Positions 54,345 through 63,092 of a DNA stretch of 64,000 nucleotides are shown here, one piece after another. Location: contig NZ_JBMHHY010000032.1 in NCBI RefSeq assembly GCF_049739465.1, forward strand, positions 67,896-131,895, read 5' to 3'. The notes beneath the pieces were generated by a model that had not been told where the DNA came from, ran no database searches, and saw only the letters and a list, made by a program, of their open reading frames with translations. Position numbers and translations under genes: made by a program. How positions within the stretch are numbered: the stretch's first letter is position 1; the number at the start of each line of letters is the position of its first letter. The DNA is from Embleya sp049739465 (GTDB taxonomy: Bacteria; Actinomycetota; Actinomycetes; Streptomycetales; Streptomycetaceae).

Positions 54345-54500
54345 GGCTTGCCCGATTCTCGGCGGGGGCGACTGTCCGCTCGGCGTCGTTGTGCTGGGCT
54401 GGTGCACGGCAGCCCTGGGTCGGTACGGCGGGGCCGGGTCGTGGTGGGTGGCCGCCGTCTCGTCGTTGCTCGTCTCCTCCGGGGCCGGGGTTTTGGGTGG
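54345..54500. repeat. Dispersed repeat R, copy 1
   Basis: A GC-rich stretch beginning near GGCTTGCCCGATTC, with GGCGGGGCCGGGTCGTGG near its middle and TCCGGGGCCGGGGTTTT at its end. Related copies lie at 57990-58147 and 63880-64000 with a partial copy at about 58190-58250. It follows cassette gene B here. 54258-54724 otherwise holds no gene; its right half is AT-rich. Confidence 0.8.
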
Positions 54501-54648
54501 AAGATTCCATTGATCATTTTCGATTCTTCGGATCGCATCCGAACTCACGCATCGAATATAAAATACCCAATTGACATACTTTATGATGGATATCGATGAA
54601 ATCATGCTCCATGCATTTGGTGTCTCGAGGGTTCGACGATTTATTTCA

Positions 54649-54677
54649 TTGACTCTTCGTGTCTCTTTGAATACGCT
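54649..54677 (+). promoter_or_regulatory. Sigma-70-like promoter before the AT-rich protease gene
   Basis: TTGACT (54649-54654) and TACGCT (54672-54677) are separated by 17 bp, in an AT-rich stretch (54500-54724). It lies 48 bp before the protease start, which has a GGGGGGG ribosome-binding site. A second TTGACA occurs at 54573-54578. Confidence 0.5.
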
Positions 54678-54724
54678 CCACGGATCAACCAGGCGCTATG
54701 GGGAGCGCTTAATCTGGGGGGGAT

Positions 54725-55942
54725 ATGAGTAAGAATATCAAGCGCCTTTCGGCTGCCGTCGTTGCATTTGCGGCAATTGCAGTCATGCCATACTCCGCTA
54801 CCGCCGAAACACCCGCTCCGCTGTCCGCGGACGTGTTGGCGGCCATGTCTCCAGAGGCGCAAGGGCGACTCCTTGAGCCGCTGCGCGTGGCCGCCGACGG
54901 CGTGGTCCGGGTGGGGCGCGACTTGCGCGCGGACATCTACACCTCGGCGGAGATGAGCGCGGACTACAAGGTCCTCAAGGTGTATCTCACCGACACATCG
55001 CAGTCCGATGCCTTCATCGCACAGGTCCACAAGAAATACCCGAAACTCGACACGAAGCTCATCGTTGTAAATCAGGGGAAGAACTCCGAAGCCTCGATGA
55101 TCCGGGAGGCATCGATATTCCTCGACGACAAGACGCTGCCGTTCGAGGTCTATTCGGCGAGTCTCGCAGGCGATGGTGGAGGCATTACTCTCTCCGTAAG
55201 CGATCCAGGAAGCGCGAGCAGTTTCCTGACAGCGGCGAAGGGTCGCAACAGGACGGCTTCCCCCGCGCTCGACATCCGCGTGGAGAAGGGACAAGCGGGC
55301 AAGCTGCTGTCCCGAGAAAACGACTTCCCTCCGTTCTACGCCGCAGGGGCCTTCGGCGTCGGGTCCAGCCCGGAACGTGCCAACTGCACAAGTGGAATAC
55401 CGACCATCAGTACCTGGGACGGTCGGCAATGGTTGGTCACCGCAGGACACTGCTATGACGTCGGCACCCAGGTGTACACACACGGAGGAACGTACGTCGG
55501 CCAGGTCAAGGCAAAGGACCCCAACGTCGACGCGGCTTTCATCGAGGCCGAGACCAGTGCCTTCACGTGGGACGGCAATGACGAGAACGGCTACACTCGC
55601 GCGCTCAACGGCGCCCGGTCCACCGTGGCCGGGGACTTCGTCTGCAACCTGGGCTACAACACCAAGGTCATGTGCAACATCCGGACCGCCGGTTCCAATA
55701 TCTGGCCGGTGAACGGTACGAACATCGTGGGTTCGGTTGGCGGCCAGTGGGATGGCTACTACGCCGCCACATCCGGTGACAGCGGAGGACCGATCATCAC
55801 CATCAACGATGCGAACAGCCGCCAGATCAACGGGACCGTCAGCACCGGATTCTATTGCGACGGCCGAAACTGTAAAAGCGTCGGATGGCCGAGCGCCGTC
55901 GCCATCATGGATCAATTCTCCGTTCGTCTCAACGTCCGCTGA
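54725..55942 (+). CDS. Secreted S1-family protease with pro-domain, atypically low GC
   Basis: 405 residues. A Sec signal peptide ends near SATA-ETP (~27). A long pro-region (~28-200) follows, with beta/alpha segments as in streptogrisin precursors. The catalytic domain has His242 (LVTAGHC), Asp269 (NVDAAFIE) and Ser353 (TSGDSGGP), and Cys pairs in CTSG, FYCDGRNCK and VMCN. The gene uses A/T-ending codons (AAG AAT ATC AAG at the start) far more than its neighbours, and its promoter region is AT-rich. That suggests recent transfer. It should be an extracellular digestive or processing protease. Confidence 0.88.
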   Translation: MSKNIKRLSAAVVAFAAIAVMPYSATAETPAPLSADVLAAMSPEAQGRLLEPLRVAADGVVRVGRDLRADIYTSAEMSADYKVLKVYLTDTSQSDAFIAQVHKKYPKLDTKLIVVNQGKNSEASMIREASIFLDDKTLPFEVYSASLAGDGGGITLSVSDPGSASSFLTAAKGRNRTASPALDIRVEKGQAGKLLSRENDFPPFYAAGAFGVGSSPERANCTSGIPTISTWDGRQWLVTAGHCYDVGTQVYTHGGTYVGQVKAKDPNVDAAFIEAETSAFTWDGNDENGYTRALNGARSTVAGDFVCNLGYNTKVMCNIRTAGSNIWPVNGTNIVGSVGGQWDGYYAATSGDSGGPIITINDANSRQINGTVSTGFYCDGRNCKSVGWPSAVAIMDQFSVRLNVR

Positions 55943-55996
55943 CGTTCCCTTCGTCCGGTGCGACCACGATCGTCGTTGCACCGGACGAAGCGCGTC

Positions 55997-56752
55997 TCAC
56001 CGCAGCCCGTCGAGCTTCGCCATCGAGATCAACAACGGATAGGACGCATCGATCGCGCGGCCGACGGGTCGGTTACCGTCGGCCGTCGGCGGCGTCATGA
56101 CGAGGGCCACCGTGTACCTCCCCGGATCCGCCCACACCTGCTGCCAGGTCACGCCGCCACACAACCAGGTCGGCGCCGCCTGTCGGATCGTCTGATCCGA
56201 CGGACGCCAATCCGGGCTGCGCAGCGGACGCCCGGGTGGGAGCGCCCCGGCCTGGACCGGGCCACCCACCACGACCCCGTCCCGCAGCACCAACACGGTC
56301 GGATACACCTCGGTGGCGTCCAACCCCGTGGCCGAAGGCGGGCCCAGAGTGGTCGTAACGCGCGGCGGACCGTCCGATGTCTCGACGGGACGCTCGACGG
56401 TCAGCGGCGACAGAGCGAATCCGTCGAACCGCTCGGCGGTAGGAAGTCCGATCGGTTGACCGCACGTGAACAGGCCCGGCTCCTGAGCCCCCCATGACGG
56501 CACGCTGCCGAGGACCGGCGCGCCGGCCGACCGGTCGGGAGACGGGGACTTGCGCACGACCGCGGCGAACACCCCCACGCCACACACCGTCACCGCCATG
56601 GCCGTCGCGGCCCCCGCGATGCGCAACCGGCGGCGTCGCCGTCGCCGGTCGGCTTCCGCCATCAGAGCCTCTCGGGACATCTCCCGGAGCGGGCTCGCCT
56701 CACGGGAGAGGGTGTCCAGGGTCCGGCGGATGTCATCTCCGTTCGAACTCAT
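55997..56752 (-). CDS. Probable anti-sigma-like membrane protein
   Basis: 251 residues, overlapping the sigma-factor gene by 20 bp. The cytosolic part (~1-42) ends in an Arg run (ADRRRRRRRLR). One membrane helix follows (IAGAATAMAVTVCGVGVFAAVV). The outer domain has no recognisable fold but has a pair of Cys (LFTCGQ, WLCGG). An N-terminal anti-sigma domain is not obvious, but the layout and coupling match sigma-regulator pairs. It may instead be an exported enzyme-like protein. Confidence 0.65.
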   Translation of the reverse strand: MSSNGDDIRRTLDTLSREASPLREMSREALMAEADRRRRRRRLRIAGAATAMAVTVCGVGVFAAVVRKSPSPDRSAGAPVLGSVPSWGAQEPGLFTCGQPIGLPTAERFDGFALSPLTVERPVETSDGPPRVTTTLGPPSATGLDATEVYPTVLVLRDGVVVGGPVQAGALPPGRPLRSPDWRPSDQTIRQAAPTWLCGGVTWQQVWADPGRYTVALVMTPPTADGNRPVGRAIDASYPLLISMAKLDGLR

Positions 56753-57272
56753 GATCTTCCTCCTCGGTGTTCGTCGTGTCCGCGCTCGTCGACATCCGCC
56801 GCAACGCGCCGCGCGCGGCGCTCAGCTGGCTCTTGACCGACCCCTGACCACACCCCAAGAGGTTCGCGATGTCGGCAACCGGAAGGTCCTCCAGGTAGTA
56901 CAGGACCAGGCAGGTCCGTTGTCCCGGGGGCAATCGCCCCAATAGTTCGCGCGTCCACAACCGCGCGGATACCTGCGACTCCGGTCCCTCTTCGTCGAAC
57001 GACGCCTGTCGCGTGCGGAATATCGGTCGCAATCGTGCCCATCGACCCGCCCGTCGGGACTCGTCGATCACGAGGTTGACGATTGCCCGGCGAATGTATG
57101 CCTCCAACTCCGCGAGATCGTGCGGATGACGCCGGGCAAGGGTGCGCACCAAGGCCTCCTGCACCAGATCGTCGGCCCGATCGTCGTTCCCACACAACAG
57201 AAAGGCGTATCGCTTGAGTGCCTGACCACGAGTGGCCACCAGGGACTGCACTACTTCCCCGTCAACGCCCAT
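56733..57272 (-). CDS. ECF sigma factor (SigE-like group)
   Basis: 179 residues. Region 2 is LKRYAFLLCGNDDRADDLVQEALVRTLAR and AYIRRAIVNLVIDESRRAGRW. Region 4 is GRLPPGQRTCLVLYYLEDLPVADIANLLGCGQGSVKSQLSAARGALRR. The PPGQR and GCGQGSVKSQLSAARGALR segments are typical of the actinobacterial SigE-family (often called SigE/SigM-like) ECF factors. It is coupled with the membrane protein downstream. The upstream region to 57484 has no gene. Confidence 0.9.
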   Translation of the reverse strand: MGVDGEVVQSLVATRGQALKRYAFLLCGNDDRADDLVQEALVRTLARRHPHDLAELEAYIRRAIVNLVIDESRRAGRWARLRPIFRTRQASFDEEGPESQVSARLWTRELLGRLPPGQRTCLVLYYLEDLPVADIANLLGCGQGSVKSQLSAARGALRRMSTSADTTNTEEEDHEFERR

Positions 57273-57484
57273 CCGCCCTCCCTCGCCAGTGCGTTCGGCC
57301 CCTCGTCGTCACCGTTTCCGTCACACCCCTAAAGAACGAACAACCCGCGCGACAGGTTGGCAACGTCGGCCGGCAAGTTTCCGGGGTTCTTCCGCACCGA
57401 TCCCGATTCGACCTTCGGCATCGAGTTCGCGCCGGTGCGTATGATCACCGGCGGTACACACGTGCGCGGTACGGTGAGGCAGCG

Positions 57485-57853
57485 ATGGAGAGTCGAGAGT
57501 CTCGGGCCGGCGGTGAGTTGCCGGTCGTGGTGGGTTCGTGGGTTCGGCATGTGGATGGGCGTGGGGATCTTCCGGAGGGGACGTGGTCCTTCGGCCGCTG
57601 CCGATTCTGTACCGGAGCGGGAGGTACGTCGGTGGGGAGGACGGCGATGCGAGCGGACGACGGCGTCATCGCGGACTTGAGCGCGGTGGCCAAGGGCATG
57701 TTGGCGACGTTCCAACCGGCGGTCGGTTAGGCGTGGTTCGCGTCGTTGTTTGACCTGACCTGACCTGACCTGACCTTGAGCGGGTCGGTTGTCCGTTGGG
57801 TGTGGTGGTGGGGTGGGCGGAACCTCCGTTGCTGCCAGCCGGGCGATTGACGT
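57485..57853 (+). pseudogene. Decayed fusion of MES leader and cassette gene B
   Basis: The ATG at 57485 starts MESRESRAGGELPVVVGS, matching the 33-aa ORF at 52508. One frame then shows VVLRPLPILYRSGRYVGG, matching gene B's VVLRLPPPIVYQSVRYVGG. After a frameshift AMRADDGVIADLSAVAKGMLATFQPAVG follows, ending in TAG exactly where gene B continues. Beyond it, five tandem TGACC units (57751-57775) and a stretch encoding VVRWVWWWGGRNL-like out-of-frame remains of gene B's end show more decay. Confidence 0.78.
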
Positions 57854-58689
57854 AGGTATCGCTGGGAGCGCCTCGACAACAAGGCACTCCTGGCGCGCCC
57901 GGTCGGGTGCGCGGGCGGCCAGCCGGTCCGCGCACGCTGACTTTCTCCAGCATGGCGATGAACTGAGTGGTCGCTGCTGCCCTGGTCGGCTTGGCTGGTT
58001 CGTGGTCGGGGGCGGTTGGCCGCTTGGTGTCGTGCTGTTGGGCTGTTGCCGTGGTAGCCCTGGGTCTGGTCGGCGGGGCCGTCTCGTGGCGGCTGCCGCC
58101 GTCTCGTCGTTGCACGTCCGCTCCGCGGCCGGGGTTTTTTGCTTGGTGCTCCGCATCCGTGCTGCCCGTCCACTACGTGGCCGTTGCTGCCGGGGTCGGC
58201 TTCCCCGATTCGTGGTCGGGGGCCGTTGTCCGGGCGGCGGGCCCGGTGCCCGAGGCCAAGCTTGTTCCGCAGCCTGTCACGGCTCCCGTCGGGTCCGAAA
58301 CCGGATCCCGACGAGGCCCCCAGGGCTTGGGGCTGTTGGTGACCTGCGGTTTTGCCTGGCGCCTGAGCTGCGCAGGTCGGCGAGTGCGGGTTTCGTGCTC
58401 CTCGGTCGACTATCGAGGCTCGACAGGGCTGAACAGGCCGCGTTCCGACGGGAAATCGGGCACTGGACAGACTTGGCCGACGAGTCGCATGCGTACCCGA
58501 ACACGAGCCGGCCAATCGGGCGAAGCCGGAGCGTGTTGCGAGTGGAAAGGTTTGCGGCTTGGTGGGTCACGCTGCGTTGGGGTCAGCGCAGGGCGGTGAG
58601 GCACGAGAACGGTAAAGAACCGGACCAGGGGTCTGTTCGGCGGGTCTTGCCGGACAGGCCCCTGGAATTCGCCTGGCCTCGGGGAGGGC
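57854..58689. repeat. Repeat R copy 2 and partial copy within an 836-bp gap
   Basis: R copy 2 spans about 57990-58147 and ends CCGGGGTTTTTTGC. A partial copy (GGCTTCCCCGATTCGTGGTCGGGGGCCGTTGTCCG) lies at ~58190-58235. From 58250 to 58689 I see no gene and no further repeat. Open frames exist on both strands but have no codon bias or family match. Confidence 0.7.
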
Positions 58690-59238
58690 TCAGTGCTTGA
58701 GCGTGAAGGTGAAGTCGTCGGACACCTTGCCGGTCAGCCGGACTGCCGAGACGAGTTTCCCCTCCGTGATCAGTCTCTCGACCTCGGCTCGTGAGAGACC
58801 GCATCCTTCGGCGATCAGTCGCACCGGCCGGACGGGGATCCGGGCGGTGAAGCGGACCGAGACGTCGATCACCTCGCGGTCCGGGTGCTGCGATCCGCCG
58901 GTGTCGAGGCGCCAGGCGTTGTCCCAGTCGAGGGCGATGCGATTGCGGCGCTGCACGACCGGATCCTGGAGCAACTCGGCGGTCAGGCCGGGGTCGTTGT
59001 CGTGCAGCCGGTCCAGCAGTTCGGGTCGTACGGAGCGCACTTTCCCGCGCTCCAGGACCGTGAGCTTCGCGGTTTCCCCGCACGCGGTACAGAGCGCGAG
59101 GAGCCAGGCGTCGATGAGCTTGTGGTTGGCGTTGACGCGAAATCTGCCGCTTGCCCGGAAGCGCTCGGACGCGCACGCGTGGCAACGGCGGAGTACGAGT
59201 GGCAGGCAGGTGGGTATGACCACCCAGTTTTCGAGCAC
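58690..59238 (-). CDS. DUF1062 zinc-ribbon protein
   Basis: 182 residues from a GTG at 59238. An N-terminal zinc ribbon has LRRCHACASERFRASGRFRVNANHK and LCTACGETAKLTVLERGKVRS, giving two CxxC pairs. IALDWDNAWRLDTGG and SRAEVERLITEGKLVSAVRLTGK are the middle and end blocks of DUF1062. The end resembles an S4-like element. Members are widespread and uncharacterised. It lies between repeat R sequence and the BAAT-type gene, so it may be cargo of the island. Confidence 0.85.
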   Translation of the reverse strand: MLENWVVIPTCLPLVLRRCHACASERFRASGRFRVNANHKLIDAWLLALCTACGETAKLTVLERGKVRSVRPELLDRLHDNDPGLTAELLQDPVVQRRNRIALDWDNAWRLDTGGSQHPDREVIDVSVRFTARIPVRPVRLIAEGCGLSRAEVERLITEGKLVSAVRLTGKVSDDFTFTLKH

Positions 59239-59534
59239 AGAAGTACACCGGTTCCAGTGAGAAGTCCGCAGCAAAAAGCAGCGCGGCGCACATGCGCGAC
59301 GCGCGACGAATCAGCACTCGGGAGGTCTCACACGGTGTACAACGGCAGGTCCTTGCCTGGACGACTTGGTTCGGCGGCAGGGTAATGGCGCGCGGCGGTG
59401 CTGCTCCACCGGTTTTCGAGCGCCTCACCGCCGGGCGCGGCACCAGTGCGCGGGCCGGGCAACGTCTGCTCTGTAGGGGGCGGTTCGGTGCCTCCTGAGA
59501 CGATCGCAAGGCGTGTGACGTCCCAGGGAGGGTC

Positions 59535-60413
59535 ATGGAGATCATCGAACGCACGATCAGCGGGCCTTGCGAGGGTTTGCTGGTCGAGCCGGTGGGCGGC
59601 AGCAGGGCGGGTGTGCTGGTGTTGGCCGGTTCCAGTGGCCGCGTCGACGCCGAACGTTGCCGTGTGCTCGCCCGCGCCGGGATGACTGCGTTGTCGATTC
59701 GTTGGTTCGGTGGTGATGGCCAGGCGCCGGGAATCTGCGAGATTCCGCTGGAGAGGTTTGTTGAGGCGATCGACCTTCTGCGGGTCAAAGTCAAGGCAGG
59801 AGGGCGAGTCGGCGTCCTTGGGGTTTCCAAGGGAGCTGAAGCGGCACTCCTGACGGCCGTCCACGATCCACGCGTCGATGCGGTGGCGGCCCTGTCTCCC
59901 ACCTCCGTGGTCTGGGCGAACGTCGGCCCCGGCGCGGACGGTCGGACCTATCCCTATCGGTCGTCCTGGACGTGGAAGGGCAAGCCCGTTCCGTTCGTCG
60001 CCTACGACGGCGGCTGGACTCCTGTCGAGGCGGAAGGTGAGCCGGTGTCCTGTCGGACCCTGTACGAGCAGAGTCGGCAGGCGTGTGCCGAGGCTGCGCG
60101 CGCGGCCGTGATTCCGATCGAGCGGTCCGCCGCTCGGGTTGTGCTCGTGGCGGGTGGGGACGATCGCATGTGGCCGTCGCTGGTCTTCGCGCGGGAACTG
60201 GCCGCGCGCCGCGCTTCGGTGGGGCGCCCGGCCAGGCTTGTCACCTCGCTCGACGCCGGGCATCGTCCCCGGCTGCCCGGGGAAGGGCCCGCCGGGCACT
60301 CCGACCGGTTCCATTACGGTGGCACGGCGGAGGCCGACGCGGCGCTCGGTGCCGCCGCGTGGCCGTACATCGTTGCCGCGCTGACCGGAGATCTTCTTCG
60401 CGCCGGCAGCTGA
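59535..60413 (+). CDS. BAAT/acyl-CoA thioester hydrolase C-terminal-type hydrolase
   Basis: 292 residues of the alpha/beta-hydrolase fold. GVLVLAGSSGRVDAERCRVLARAGMTALSIRWFGG leads to the nucleophile elbow GVLGVSKGAEAALL. The acid is in LVAGGDDRMWPS and the His in SLDAGHRPRLPG. It resembles the BAAT_C domain of bile-acid-CoA:amino acid N-acyltransferases and acyl-CoA thioesterases without their N-terminal domain. Substrate unknown. RBS AGGGAGGG precedes the ATG. Its 3' end overlaps the tail of the convergent double kinase by 173 bp. Confidence 0.85.
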   Translation: MEIIERTISGPCEGLLVEPVGGSRAGVLVLAGSSGRVDAERCRVLARAGMTALSIRWFGGDGQAPGICEIPLERFVEAIDLLRVKVKAGGRVGVLGVSKGAEAALLTAVHDPRVDAVAALSPTSVVWANVGPGADGRTYPYRSSWTWKGKPVPFVAYDGGWTPVEAEGEPVSCRTLYEQSRQACAEAARAAVIPIERSAARVVLVAGGDDRMWPSLVFARELAARRASVGRPARLVTSLDAGHRPRLPGEGPAGHSDRFHYGGTAEADAALGAAAWPYIVAALTGDLLRAGS

Positions 60414-62619
60414 CCGGTCTGTGGAAGCGTGCGGACAACGACGAACGACTTGCTGTCTGTCGTCCAGGTTCACGGGTTTTGGCAGGGCAGTTGGTGTCGG
60501 CGTGTGGTCGTGGTCGCGGTCGATCTCGACGGACATGGGCTGTGGTGCGTCGCGCTGGGTGTGGCGGTCCGGCGCGGGGGGCGTTCGCCACCGAACCGTC
60601 ACTGGTCGCGACCGTCACCGCCTCATCCGCGGCGGCTGCCGGCGCCGATCGGATACCAACGATCGGCGCCGGCCGGCCATGCCTCCTCGTGGTCGCGTAC
60701 GGCCTGGGTGGTCTGGTTGCCGGCGCGCCAGCGGAGCTTGCTCCGGAGCTTGTGGGTGGGTTGGGCTGGGTGGCCGCGCTCCCGCCGGTGAGCGGAGCAC
60801 CGGCGGGCTTCTTCGACGCGGTCCGCGGAGACGGGACGGGCAGCCCGGCCCGTGACGTGGGCGTGGCGAGGGGCCGGGGTCGCGCCGTCGCGGGCATCAG
60901 GGGTGCGGCCAGCCGGGCGATGTCCGCCAACTCGGACCGGTGCTGCGGCAACACCGCCGTCAACCGCCGGTGGATCGACAGGAACTCGGCCGCCTCGCCC
61001 GGGGTGTAGGGACGCCGCTGCTCGCCCAGCAACGCCCACACGGCACCGGTCGAGTGAGCCCACCGACCATCGAGGCCAAGCTCGTTGCGATAGACCGCCG
61101 TGTGGTCCCGCCGCATGACCGTCACCGAGTCCACCGACGCACCGTGCTCGGCGACGTGGACCGAGTCCAGGACCGCGCGCAGGCACCGGTCGTGCCCCGA
61201 GACCGTGGTGAACCGGGCCGGGCCGGACCCGCTCACCTCGGCGTAGCGGGCGGCGGTGCCCTGGCGACTGTCCGCCTCGCGAACGGCCAGGACGACGAGT
61301 TCGATTCGGTAACCGGCGCGGCGGTCCGCGGCGACGTCGGCGAGGAACGCTTCGGCGCTGCCCGGGGAGATCTCCACGATCATGTCGCCGCGGCGCGCAC
61401 GGACGTACGCCATGGCCTGGTCGCGCCAGGCCCGGTAGTCGACACGAATACGTTCGCCCGCAGTGCGGGGGTGTTCCCGGAGCAGTTGCGGATAGTCGGG
61501 GTGAGCCGCCTTGAAGTCCTCGGCGGTGATCCGGACGGGTCGGCGGTGGCGCATGGCGCGGTGGGCCAGGTGCGCCGCGCGGGTCTTGCCCGCGCCCGGC
61601 TGGCCCATGATGTACACCGCCACCGGGCGCTCGTGCGCGGTGACCTCCCCCATCTTCGGAACGAGCAACTCGTCGAAAATCCTCGTGTGTTCGGCGGTGG
61701 ACAAGCGGTGGTAGTCGACGCCGGGCGGCTCGGCGATCGCCCGGGCGATCCGCCGGACCGGCTCGGCCAGGGCCGCGGCGCGGTCCGCGTCACGCCGGAC
61801 GGCCAGGCGGTGGTCCTCGGCCGGCGGTTCGCGATGCAGGCGCCGGTCGGTGTCGATCAACTCGGCCCGGAATCGGATCGTCTCCGGTGCGGTCCACGGC
61901 CTGGTCCGCTCCGCGACCAGGGCCGCGTCGGCTCCCGGCGCGCGGACCCATTCGCCGTCCGCGCCCGCCTCGTTCGCGTACACCACACTCGCGTCACGCC
62001 GCACCACGGTGACCCGATCCGCCAGGCCCTCGGCCTCGACCACCGCCAGGACCCGTGGTAACGCCCGCGCGCAGGCGTCGTGGTTGTCCCACGACACGTA
62101 CCGACCCCTGCCGTCCACCGCACCGGTGACGTATCGAGCCAGGATCCCCAACTGGCTCCAGGCCTCCGGTGTGGCCAACGCGAGGACCTCGACCCGGAAC
62201 CCGGCCCGGCGATAGGCAGCCACATCGACGCGAAACGTGTCGACGTCGGCCAACGCCGTCTCCACCACCGCGTCGAAACCCCGATCGCGTACGTGGGCCT
62301 CGAGTTCGGCCTGCCAACGGCGGGTGTCGGCACGCACCACCGCGCCCGCGGTACGGACGTCCCGCGCCAACGCCTCGGCATAGTGGCGGTGGAGGCTCTT
62401 GTACAAGTCGGCTCCGATCCGAACCGCACCGCCCCGACGATCGAGCACCGGACGGACGAGGTCAGCGATCGCGGTCTTCCCGCTGCCCGGCTGACCCGCC
62501 ACGAACACCACCACCGGCCGGTCCTGGCAGACGGCGCCGGCTGTCCAGGTCGGCAGGATCCGGTCGGCCAACACCTGGTGGAACTCGTGGTCGGGCAACA
62601 GGACATCGCTCTCCCCCAC
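60241..62619 (-). CDS. Double zeta-toxin-like kinase
   Basis: 792 residues from a GTG at 62619 (AGGAGG 5 bp upstream). Two kinase domains repeat in tandem. Domain 1 has VVVFVAGQPGSGKT (42-49), RIGADLYKSLHRHYAEAL and ADTRRWQAELE. Domain 2 has VAVYIMGQPGAGKT (~345), RITAEDFKAAHPDYPQLL and YRAWRDQAMAYV. Both keep the Walker A Lys and the Asp/Arg blocks of zeta/PezT toxins, which phosphorylate UDP-N-acetylglucosamine. No epsilon/PezA-like antitoxin is adjacent. After ~residue 550 the sequence is Pro/Arg/Ala-rich and has no family match. The last 58 codons lie over the convergent hydrolase gene, so the true stop may have been lost. Confidence 0.82.
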   Translation of the reverse strand: MGESDVLLPDHEFHQVLADRILPTWTAGAVCQDRPVVVFVAGQPGSGKTAIADLVRPVLDRRGGAVRIGADLYKSLHRHYAEALARDVRTAGAVVRADTRRWQAELEAHVRDRGFDAVVETALADVDTFRVDVAAYRRAGFRVEVLALATPEAWSQLGILARYVTGAVDGRGRYVSWDNHDACARALPRVLAVVEAEGLADRVTVVRRDASVVYANEAGADGEWVRAPGADAALVAERTRPWTAPETIRFRAELIDTDRRLHREPPAEDHRLAVRRDADRAAALAEPVRRIARAIAEPPGVDYHRLSTAEHTRIFDELLVPKMGEVTAHERPVAVYIMGQPGAGKTRAAHLAHRAMRHRRPVRITAEDFKAAHPDYPQLLREHPRTAGERIRVDYRAWRDQAMAYVRARRGDMIVEISPGSAEAFLADVAADRRAGYRIELVVLAVREADSRQGTAARYAEVSGSGPARFTTVSGHDRCLRAVLDSVHVAEHGASVDSVTVMRRDHTAVYRNELGLDGRWAHSTGAVWALLGEQRRPYTPGEAAEFLSIHRRLTAVLPQHRSELADIARLAAPLMPATARPRPLATPTSRAGLPVPSPRTASKKPAGAPLTGGSAATQPNPPTSSGASSAGAPATRPPRPYATTRRHGRPAPIVGIRSAPAAAADEAVTVATSDGSVANAPRAGPPHPARRTTAHVRRDRPRPRPHADTNCPAKTREPGRQTASRSSLSARFHRPVSCRREEDLRSARQRCTATRRHRAPRRPPPCHRNGTGRSARRALPRAAGDDARRRAR

Positions 62620-62639
62620 GGATCCTCCTGACGGTTGTT

Positions 62640-62990
62640 CGGCGCAACACTCGGGGAGCGGGGAACTCGACAGGCAGGACGAGCGGTCGAGGTTGTCGGT
62701 TCGCGAGTGGGTGGACGGGTCGGACGTCGAGCCTCTCCCGCCCGCGCCGATCCCGCCACTGGTCCGGCGTGCACGGCTGCGCCCGCGTTGGCGTCGGGTG
62801 TGGCGGGTGTGGCGGGTGTGGCGGGTATGGCGGGCGTGGTGAACGTGGCGGGTTTTTGCGCGGTTTCGTGCGTTGCGGCCGGGAGGGCGGGACGGGCGAT
62901 AAGGAACAGATGAGGACCAGATGAGGGCGAGGAGACGGGTTTCGGGGGGACAGAGGAGGACCTCGACTGGAGACTCCGTCGGGGTTGACG
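62640..62990 (+). pseudogene. Decayed copy of cassette genes A and B
   Basis: One frame reads ELDRQDERSRLSVREWVDGSDVE and then PPLVRRARLRPRWRR, matching gene A (53539), but is expanded by a 9-bp GTGTGGCGG tandem repeat (62803-62850) and stops early. From 62929, MRARRRVSGGQRRTS matches the start of gene B (53808), with no further match. It begins directly next to the start codon of the convergent double kinase, so the kinase promoter lies in cassette-derived sequence. Confidence 0.78.
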
Positions 62991-63092
62991 GAGCCGCCAA
63001 CCGGCGCGGAATTCGGCCCGCACGACGGTGGAGGGCTCGGCGAACTCGCAGTGGAACCCCGCCGAATCGGGAGAGTTGATTGACTGGCGGTC

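Noticed and set aside
57967..58599. 210-codon plus-strand open frame inside repeat R
   Set aside because: It starts in the repeat, has no family match, and its residue composition changes with each repeat copy, as for non-coding GC-rich sequence.
59328..60602. Open frame on the minus strand opposite the BAAT-type hydrolase
   Set aside because: No domain match and GC bias by codon position fits the plus-strand gene.
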